In this document: positions 5,673-10,614 of the stretch, piece by piece
Numbering within the stretch: position 1 is the first letter of the stretch
How the letters are laid out: the number at the start of each line of letters is the position of its first letter
From: Candidatus Aminicenantota bacterium
Lineage (GTDB): Bacteria > Acidobacteriota > Aminicenantia > Aminicenantales > Aminicenantaceae
Assembly: GCA_030673995.1 (NCBI GenBank)
Contig: DAOUYU010000048.1
Coordinates: 1-10,614 of the forward strand
Length of the DNA stretch: 10,614 nucleotides
Direction: 5' to 3'
The notes under the pieces: model-generated
Databases searched by the model: none
Seen by the model: only the letters and a program-made list of their open reading frames with translations
Told to the model about the DNA's origin: nothing
Position numbers and translations under genes: made by a program

Positions 5673-6166
5673 TTATCTTCTCCTTCTAAAGGATACTTTC
5701 TTTTTTTTGAATCTGGACCGATAATTTCTATCTCAACAGGCGTAATCTTTTCCACCTCCACTCCCTCGGCAATCACTTCTCCTTCCTCCACAGCTAGCAC
5801 GTTCTCTTCAAAAAAAATCAGAGCGACAATTTTTTCCCCGGAAACAATGTATCCGACGTATCTTATGTTTAAAGGCCCGGAAGAAATCCTTTCTGTGATG
5901 AGATCTCTTAACTTCTGAGTGTCCTTTTCAGGCACATCAGGATTGACTTTTGTATTCCTTATTTCTGATTTGCGAGCAGAAAAAATGTTTCTTCGCGGGG
6001 GACCCAGCTTTTTTCTCTTTTTAAAGAGCAAGTCCTTTTTGATAAGGCTCTTTACTTCTTTCTCAGGATCACTTTTCTTTTTGGCATTTTCTTTTTGCGC
6101 TCCAAGCCAAAAAGAAGTACACAGGAGAACAATGAGCGAAGCTGGTACTATTTTCTTAGCTTTCAT
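5669..6166 (-). CDS. pilP: PilP/GspC-like periplasmic pilus assembly protein
   Basis: This 165-residue protein probably links the inner-membrane PilN/PilO dimer to the secretin. It starts with a signal sequence (1-23), likely cleaved after LGA. The cysteine at 16 sits inside the hydrophobic core without a small residue before it, so lipidation, usual for PilP, is not supported. A very basic, probably disordered stretch (25-60) leads into PPRRNIFSA (56-64), reminiscent of the R-N-P/I-F motif at the edge of GspC/PilP domains. The compact beta domain at about 98-160 (LNIRYVGYIVSGEKIVALIF) follows the HR/PilP pattern: strand, variable loop, strand, then EEGEVIAEGVEVEKITP. The gene overlaps pilO by 11 nt and pilQ by 4 nt. 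Position between pilO and the secretin gene supports the name; sequence similarity alone is moderate. Confidence 0.82.
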   Translation of the reverse strand: MKAKKIVPASLIVLLCTSFWLGAQKENAKKKSDPEKEVKSLIKKDLLFKKRKKLGPPRRNIFSARKSEIRNTKVNPDVPEKDTQKLRDLITERISSGPLNIRYVGYIVSGEKIVALIFFEENVLAVEEGEVIAEGVEVEKITPVEIEIIGPDSKKRKYPLEGEDK

Positions 6167-6716
6167 AATAGCCTGCCAAGATAACTCTTAACTCGAGCGC
6201 ATCCCGTGCGGTATCTATGTCCAAAAAATCAATCCTTTCTATAAGCAAAAATTTTGGGAATTCCTCCACGGCATGAATAAATCTCTTTAGGGAGACATAC
6301 GACCCTCTCAGATTGAAGGTTGCACTGACCTTTTTTATCTTCGTGCCCTTAAAATCATCATAACTGTAACTTATCTGGTGAACAGGGATCCTGACCTGGC
6401 GGAAGATCTGATCAAGGTCAAGTCTTAACTTTTGAATGACATCTTTCTCATCATAAAAATATTTTGTTCTTAACTCATCCATATCGCGGCGAGCTGCCTG
6501 CCAGCTCTGCCATTCCTTTTTCTTTTCCAGACTTATCCTCTCGAGATCCTGATGATTCTTCTGGGTGTCAGTGAGGGAAGAGAGCACCCTGAAATAACCA
6601 CTCCTCCGTGGTAAAGAAAACAGTACAGTGAACACCAGGCCCAGCCCAATTAAAATACACAGGAAGCCGAGTATTTTCTTCTCTGTGTCGCTTAGAAAAT
6701 TAATTATCTCTTTCAT
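6156..6716 (-). CDS. pilO: PilO-like inner-membrane pilus alignment protein
   Basis: From the ATG at 6716 the protein has 186 residues: a short cytoplasmic tail, one membrane helix at about 14-35, a periplasmic coiled coil at about 45-110, and a C-terminal ferredoxin-like alpha/beta domain (VSATFNLRGSYVSLKRFIHA near 129-148). This is the PilO/GspM plan, and PilO is known to pair with PilN to align motor and secretin. The frame also continues upstream to a TTG at 6770 and a GTG at 6767, the latter with AAGGA 6 nt before it. That start would add about 17-18 basic residues and deepen the overlap with pilN. I prefer the ATG for its shorter overlap (17 nt) and the usual tail length, but the start is uncertain. 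The C-terminus overlaps pilP by 11 nt. Confidence 0.83.
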   Translation of the reverse strand: MKEIINFLSDTEKKILGFLCILIGLGLVFTVLFSLPRRSGYFRVLSSLTDTQKNHQDLERISLEKKKEWQSWQAARRDMDELRTKYFYDEKDVIQKLRLDLDQIFRQVRIPVHQISYSYDDFKGTKIKKVSATFNLRGSYVSLKRFIHAVEEFPKFLLIERIDFLDIDTARDALELRVILAGYYES

Positions 6717-7266
6717 AGTACAAAGAAATCTCCGAGATATGAGTTCCCGTCTCGTTTTCTCCCTCACCAATAATCCTTATCCGATCAAACTCCAAAGCAT
6801 TTAAATTATCTAGAAGCTTTATCAGGTCATTCAGATCCGAAGAAGCGACTTTAAATCTTACCTGCATTTTTGAATCCTCGGTGAGAGTCGGTGCAAGAGA
6901 GATGATATAACTCGAATCCGGCAGTGAAGTCTCTAAATCAGAGAAAAATTCTATCCAGGAAAAGCTTTTCTTTAGAATAATGCTGTTAATCCGGTCAACT
7001 TTACTCTTATATCCCTTTATAGCATTTTGAATCCCGGCTGAAAATTTTTTCTCATCTCTCTGGACATTCCTTATCAACTGATCTGTCTTTGTGATCGAAG
7101 CCTTTACTCTCGAAGCTTTAGACCTGTATTCAAGAAAAGTCCTTCCGCCTAAAAAGAAAACAAGAAGACACATAAAAACAAGGAAGGTAAGGAATGAATA
7201 AAATATTCTCCTGTTCCTTAGAGGGTGACTCGCTATATTTAAGTTTAGCCGCTTACTTTTTATCAT
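6700..7266 (-). CDS. pilN: PilN-like inner-membrane pilus assembly protein
   Basis: This protein has 188 residues. The cytoplasmic N-terminus contains LNLNIASHPLRNRR (7-20), equivalent to the conserved PilN segment that inserts into PilM. One membrane helix follows (about 21-41), then a coiled coil (about 45-95) and a periplasmic alpha/beta domain (about 100-187, with SWIEFFSDLETSLPDSSYI near 103-121). Established knowledge: PilN binds PilM in the cytoplasm and dimerises with PilO in the periplasm. The ATG overlaps the pilM stop by 4 nt (ATGA), as expected for partners made in fixed ratio. The fold order and gene order agree well; GspL's periplasmic half is the secretion-system counterpart. 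Confidence 0.87.
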   Translation of the reverse strand: MIKSKRLNLNIASHPLRNRRIFYSFLTFLVFMCLLVFFLGGRTFLEYRSKASRVKASITKTDQLIRNVQRDEKKFSAGIQNAIKGYKSKVDRINSIILKKSFSWIEFFSDLETSLPDSSYIISLAPTLTEDSKMQVRFKVASSDLNDLIKLLDNLNALEFDRIRIIGEGENETGTHISEISLYYERDN

Positions 7267-8201
7267 AGGATCTGTCCAAACAGAGGAGATAAGATCTGCC
7301 TTTCCTCAGAACCTAGCTTTGAAGTCAAGGCTTCCTTTATTCCTTTAAAGGGAAATGATGATTTTTCGTTCAAAAGGGAAAACATTTCTTCCCCTTTATG
7401 CATCAAGCCCAAACGGACCCAGAAAGACCGGACTTTTCTCTTTTCTTTGTCTTCAACAAAATTCACAGTATTCTCCACCTCTTTGACTATGGTTTCAATC
7501 GTTTGAGGCCCGAAAAAATCGGATTGAGAGGAAAGGATAAAAGGCTTCTGGCGATAGAGCACGATCTCAGAATTCACGACGGCGATAAGGCTGAGGGAAT
7601 CCTCTTCGATATTGATGAGGAGCGCATCTCTCTCTTTCTCCTTATTCATTAAGTTATAAAGGCTTAGAGTCGGGACGCCCACCGCTTTGACTCGCAAACG
7701 GAGCTTGGCGAAGAAATCTTCATACTCCTGAACAACTGTACTCCGCGCAATGACAGAAACAACCTTCGTAGAGTCGTTTGAACGTATCAGGTCGAAGGAA
7801 AACCGGGCATCTTCGGGAAACAGAGGAACTTGCTTTTTTACTCGAAAGCGAATGACCTTCTCTCTTTCCTGGCGGGATGCGGGAAGAGAGTTAAACGAAA
7901 AGACAAAAGCTTTTAAGGATAACTCCGGGATAAAACAGGCTGTCTTACGCTCAGAAAAATTGAGTTTTTCCAGGCCCTTTTTTACAGCTTTTTCCAACAC
8001 AGCCGGATTTTTTATGTTTCTCTCATAAAAAGAAGGCTGAATCACTCCTTTCTCAAGGGGAAGAATAAAATAGTTTTTCACTTTTCCTTCTTTGGGGAAA
8101 ACATGAATGCCGCTGATATAACAAGACGATATTTGAAAAGCCGAACGGGGAAGGGGTTGTCTGGTGAAATAATTCTTTATTCTGTCTGTGGAAAAGGCCA
8201 T
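7263..8201 (-). CDS. pilM: Divergent PilM-like cytoplasmic protein
   Basis: This 312-residue soluble protein sits in the PilM position, directly after the motor ATPase and before pilN. PilM is an actin-like protein on the cytoplasmic face that grips the PilN tail. Recognisable PilM/GspL features are the block around LPASRQEREKVIRFRVKKQV (106-125), which matches the usual helix that binds the membrane-proximal partner, and the strand pair LLINIEEDSLSLIAVV (194-209). The expected nucleotide-binding aspartates are missing. The first DIGS-type motif reads QISS (23-26) and the second reads NIEE (197-200), so ATP binding is doubtful. It is shorter than the roughly 350 residues common for PilM. It starts 4 nt after the pilB stop and overlaps pilN by 4 nt. 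The family call rests on context plus these weak motifs; a GspL cytoplasmic domain is the main alternative. Confidence 0.75.
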   Translation of the reverse strand: MAFSTDRIKNYFTRQPLPRSAFQISSCYISGIHVFPKEGKVKNYFILPLEKGVIQPSFYERNIKNPAVLEKAVKKGLEKLNFSERKTACFIPELSLKAFVFSFNSLPASRQEREKVIRFRVKKQVPLFPEDARFSFDLIRSNDSTKVVSVIARSTVVQEYEDFFAKLRLRVKAVGVPTLSLYNLMNKEKERDALLINIEEDSLSLIAVVNSEIVLYRQKPFILSSQSDFFGPQTIETIVKEVENTVNFVEDKEKRKVRSFWVRLGLMHKGEEMFSLLNEKSSFPFKGIKEALTSKLGSEERQILSPLFGQIL

Positions 8202-8205
8202 TTTC

Positions 8206-9828
8206 TCACTCTACAAAAGTCACTTTGTTTAATTCTTTAAGGCTCGTTAGTCCTTTTAAGACTTTCTCATCCATTCCCACTTCTCTTAGAAAAATCATGC
8301 CTTCTTTCTTGGCTCTCTTTCTCACTTCAGAAAGGGGTTTTTTTTCGAGGATCAGCTCCCGGATTTCGTCCGAAAGCTCGAGTAACTCGGCAATGGCCGT
8401 TCTTCCCTTATAGCCTGTATAATAGCATTCGGAACAACCTTGAGCCTCATAGAAAAGCTGACCCTTGTATTTCTGCGGGTCGAGCCCTGATTCGATTAAC
8501 CGTTCGGCGCTGTATGTAACAGAACGCTTGCAACTGGGACAGAGGACCCTGACAAGCCTCTGTGCCAGAATAGAGTTCAGAGCTGAGATGAAACTGTAAG
8601 GGTCGACCTTCATATGGAGAAAACGGCCGATGACATCAAAAACATTATTGGCATGAACAGTCGTGAAAACCAGATGGCCGGTCAAGGCAGATTGAATTGC
8701 GATCTGGGCTGTCTCAGGGTCTCTGATCTCTCCGACCATGATCTTATCCGGATCATGCCTTAAGATGGACCTTAATCCCCGGGCAAAGGTGAGTCCCTTT
8801 TTCTCGTTTACAGGGACCTGAGTGATTCCTCCTATCTGGTATTCGACCGGATCTTCAATGGTAATGATTTTATCCTCCGGGGACTTAATTTCCGATAAAG
8901 CCGCGTACAGGGTGGTCGTCTTCCCACTTCCTGTAGGACCGGTCACCAGCACCATCCCGTATGGCTGCACGATATACCTATGGAATCTGGTGAGAATATG
9001 ATCGGAAAAGCCAAGCAAATCCAATCTTAATTCGGCTATGGCTTCTGTGATCATTTCCTTATCGAGAATACGAATAACGGCATCCTCTCCATAAATGCTG
9101 GGCATGATGGAGATACGAAAATCAATGGTTTTGTCCTTGATCCGCAGCCTGAATCTCCCATCCTGAGGCACTCTTCGTTCGGCAATATCGAGATCAGACA
9201 TGACCTTGATCCTGGAAATTATGGATTCCTGGAATTTTTTATCGATCGTATCCACAGCCTCGCGGAGAACTCCGTCGATGCGGTACTTGATGAAAACACC
9301 TTCTTCTCTTGATTCGATATGGACGTCACTGGCCCTTTTTTGAACAGCCGTGAAAATTATGGAGTTGACCAGCTTTATAATGGAATCGTCTTGATCCGTC
9401 AGCGTCTCGACAGAAATAACCTCCTTCTCTTCACCTTCCTCCTTCTCTACGATGTCCATAACGAAGCCCTCGGTCGCATCCTTGAGGACTTGAAGAGCGG
9501 CTTCGCTTTTTCGCAAAGCTTCATGAACAGCTCTCTCAGAAGCCGCATAAACCTCCACTTTTCTTCCCAGGTAAGATTCGATGGAATCTATGGTTGCAAT
9601 GTTGGAAGGATCAGCTATAGCAATCTTAACAATATTGTCACTCTCTTCAAAAGGAATAAAATTTGACCTGTAAAGAAAATCAGCGGGAATAGACTGAACA
9701 AGCTCTTGGCTCAATTTACAGGTGGAAAGGTCAATATAGGGAACATTGTATCTTTTAGCTGTTTTTTTTGTCTTCTCCTCTTCAGAGAGGAATACATTCT
9801 GTGACTCTTCTTTCTTTATTTTTGCCAT
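8206..9828 (-). CDS. pilB: PilB/GspE-family assembly ATPase
   Basis: This 540-residue hexameric cytoplasmic motor powers pilus extension or pseudopilus assembly. An N-terminal T2SSE-N/MshEN-like domain (about 26-115) is followed by the N2 domain (about 150-260) and the RecA-like core. Visible motifs are Walker A GPTGSGKTT (297-305), the Asp box ITIEDPVEYQ (322-331), Walker B IMVGEIRD (363-370) and the His box TTVHAN (389-394). A CPSC...CSEC tetracysteine zinc site (Cys430, 433, 465, 468) separates extension ATPases (PilB/GspE) from the retraction ATPase PilT, which lacks it. The length fits the family. The start ATG overlaps the pilC stop by one base (TAATG), and the gene is followed 4 nt later by pilM. 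All catalytic residues looked for are present. Naming it pilB rather than gspE follows the neighbouring M-N-O-P genes. Confidence 0.96.
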   Translation of the reverse strand: MAKIKKEESQNVFLSEEEKTKKTAKRYNVPYIDLSTCKLSQELVQSIPADFLYRSNFIPFEESDNIVKIAIADPSNIATIDSIESYLGRKVEVYAASERAVHEALRKSEAALQVLKDATEGFVMDIVEKEEGEEKEVISVETLTDQDDSIIKLVNSIIFTAVQKRASDVHIESREEGVFIKYRIDGVLREAVDTIDKKFQESIISRIKVMSDLDIAERRVPQDGRFRLRIKDKTIDFRISIMPSIYGEDAVIRILDKEMITEAIAELRLDLLGFSDHILTRFHRYIVQPYGMVLVTGPTGSGKTTTLYAALSEIKSPEDKIITIEDPVEYQIGGITQVPVNEKKGLTFARGLRSILRHDPDKIMVGEIRDPETAQIAIQSALTGHLVFTTVHANNVFDVIGRFLHMKVDPYSFISALNSILAQRLVRVLCPSCKRSVTYSAERLIESGLDPQKYKGQLFYEAQGCSECYYTGYKGRTAIAELLELSDEIRELILEKKPLSEVRKRAKKEGMIFLREVGMDEKVLKGLTSLKELNKVTFVE

Positions 9829-10614
9829 TATCGTGCTACTTTGATTATATTAAAAATGGGCAAATAGACGGAGAGAAGCATCATTGCCACAATTATCCCC
9901 ATAAAAATGATGACTACCGGCGTAAGAACAGATACAAAACTATCGACCTTTATCTGCACCGTCTCATCATAGTAATCAGCCACATTCCCTAGCATCCCTT
10001 CCAGATTAGCGGATGTCTCTCCTGTTCGGATCATATCAATAGAAAGGGAAGGAAAAAAACGTGCTTTTTCGAGGGAGTTAGATAAGCTTTCTCCGTTTTT
10101 TATATGACCCGGTAAATTTCTCATTTTCTGGATTAAATATTTATTAGGAACAGCATAACAAGCAACACCTATAGCCGAGAGAAGGGAAATTCCGGACTCG
10201 AGGAGAAGACCCAATGTCCGGCAAAAAAGCGAAACTGCCGAATCCAACAAGATCGGGCCTCCAAAAGGAATTTTGAGTTTGATTCTATCTAGAAGAACAA
10301 GTGCTTTTTCATTCCGTTTCATCTGAAAAGAGATTAAAGCAAGCAAAAAAACAAAAGCAATTATCAAAATAAAATTCTCTTTTATGGCCATAGAGAAACT
10401 CATGATGACACGGGTTATTCCAGGAAGTGTGGCATCAAAGTCGGCATAAAAATCGGAAAACTTAGGCAGGATAAAATTTACCAGGACTGCAAAAAGAATG
10501 AAGGAAAACACAATGAGAAAGATCGGATATGTCATCGCGTCTTTTATCCTTGATTTGGTCCGGGAAATTACTTTGGCATAATCAATAAACCGGCTGATCG
10601 TACCAGCTAAGTTT
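9828..10614 (-). CDS. pilC: PilC/GspF-family inner-membrane platform protein (5' end outside window)
   Basis: About 261 C-terminal residues are visible; the frame stays open to the window edge, so the true start lies upstream. The ATG at 10535 is internal: codons before it read in frame as SRTKSRIKDAMTYPIF, a conserved junction at the end of the first GspF domain. The visible part has a membrane helix (YPIFLIVFSFILFAVLVNFI), a second helix (about 45 residues further on), the second GspF domain with CRTLGLLLESGISLLSAI and the RTGETSANLEGML signature, and a last helix near the C-terminus. PilC/GspF is the platform around which the motor ATPase works to push pilin subunits out of the membrane. 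Its stop codon overlaps the pilB start. Gene order F then E is opposite to the common E-F order but occurs widely. Confidence 0.93.
   Translation of the reverse strand, partial: NLAGTISRFIDYAKVISRTKSRIKDAMTYPIFLIVFSFILFAVLVNFILPKFSDFYADFDATLPGITRVIMSFSMAIKENFILIIAFVFLLALISFQMKRNEKALVLLDRIKLKIPFGGPILLDSAVSLFCRTLGLLLESGISLLSAIGVACYAVPNKYLIQKMRNLPGHIKNGESLSNSLEKARFFPSLSIDMIRTGETSANLEGMLGNVADYYDETVQIKVDSFVSVLTPVVIIFMGIIVAMMLLSVYLPIFNIIKVAR

Noticed and set aside
5669..6166. PilP as a lipoprotein
   Set aside because: Cys16 is preceded by VLL inside the hydrophobic core, which does not match a lipobox.
6717..6770. Upstream TTG/GTG start for PilO
   Set aside because: It would overlap pilN by about 70 nt and add an unusual basic tail. 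The AAGGA before the GTG keeps it possible, so it is noted but not used.
10533..10535. ATG as the start of PilC/GspF
   Set aside because: The frame continues upstream to the window edge with conserved GspF residues, so this Met is internal.

Overview
This window is a densely packed bacterial region with every recognisable gene on the minus strand, so transcription runs from high to low coordinates. The secretin, the inner-membrane assembly proteins and the prepilins mean a diderm (Gram-negative-type) bacterium. GC content looks moderate, the one tRNA does not encode its CCA end, and the non-coding DNA carries dispersed palindromic repeats. The domain style (a secretin with N-terminal TPR-like repeats and a C-terminal cohesin-like domain, a divergent PilM, a PilN beginning with an LNLNIASHPLRNRR segment) resembles Acidobacteriota, Aminicenantes or deltaproteobacterial genomes. 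That placement is an impression and not a demonstrated taxonomy.

Region 1 (10614 to 3534) is a type IV pilus / type II secretion assembly operon. In transcription order it holds pilC/gspF (5' end outside the window), pilB/gspE, pilM, pilN, pilO, pilP and pilQ/gspD. Neighbouring genes overlap or sit within 4 nt of each other, including ATGA overlaps at pilM-pilN and pilP-pilQ. Together they encode the cytoplasmic motor ATPase, the polytopic platform, the PilM-N-O-P alignment complex and the outer-membrane secretin channel. Whether the machine extends pili or secretes protein cannot be settled here: the split M/N/O/P layout is pilus-like, while the secretin's appended domains recall GspD-type proteins.

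Region 2 (3533 to 2970) has no credible protein gene. It holds a 184-bp imperfect palindrome that begins 2 nt after the pilQ stop, a decayed direct copy of part of that palindrome, and two inverted copies of a 28-bp hairpin repeat that differ by compensatory base changes. Next to these is a strong sigma70-type promoter.

Region 3 (2969 to 1421) is a tRNA gene with anticodon CAU (probably elongator tRNA-Met), followed about 107 nt later by tilS, the tRNA(Ile2)-lysidine synthetase. One promoter probably serves both. The spacer contains a hairpin and a 26-codon reading frame that runs into the tilS start.

Region 4 (1420 to 1) starts with a 335-bp non-coding stretch holding a second sigma70-like promoter. 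It is followed by two prepilin genes with class III signal peptides, a PilV/GspI-like and a PilW/GspJ-like protein. A purine-rich ribosome-binding-like sequence at the window edge suggests the minor-pilin cluster continues. These pilins are probable substrates or tip components of the Region 1 machine.
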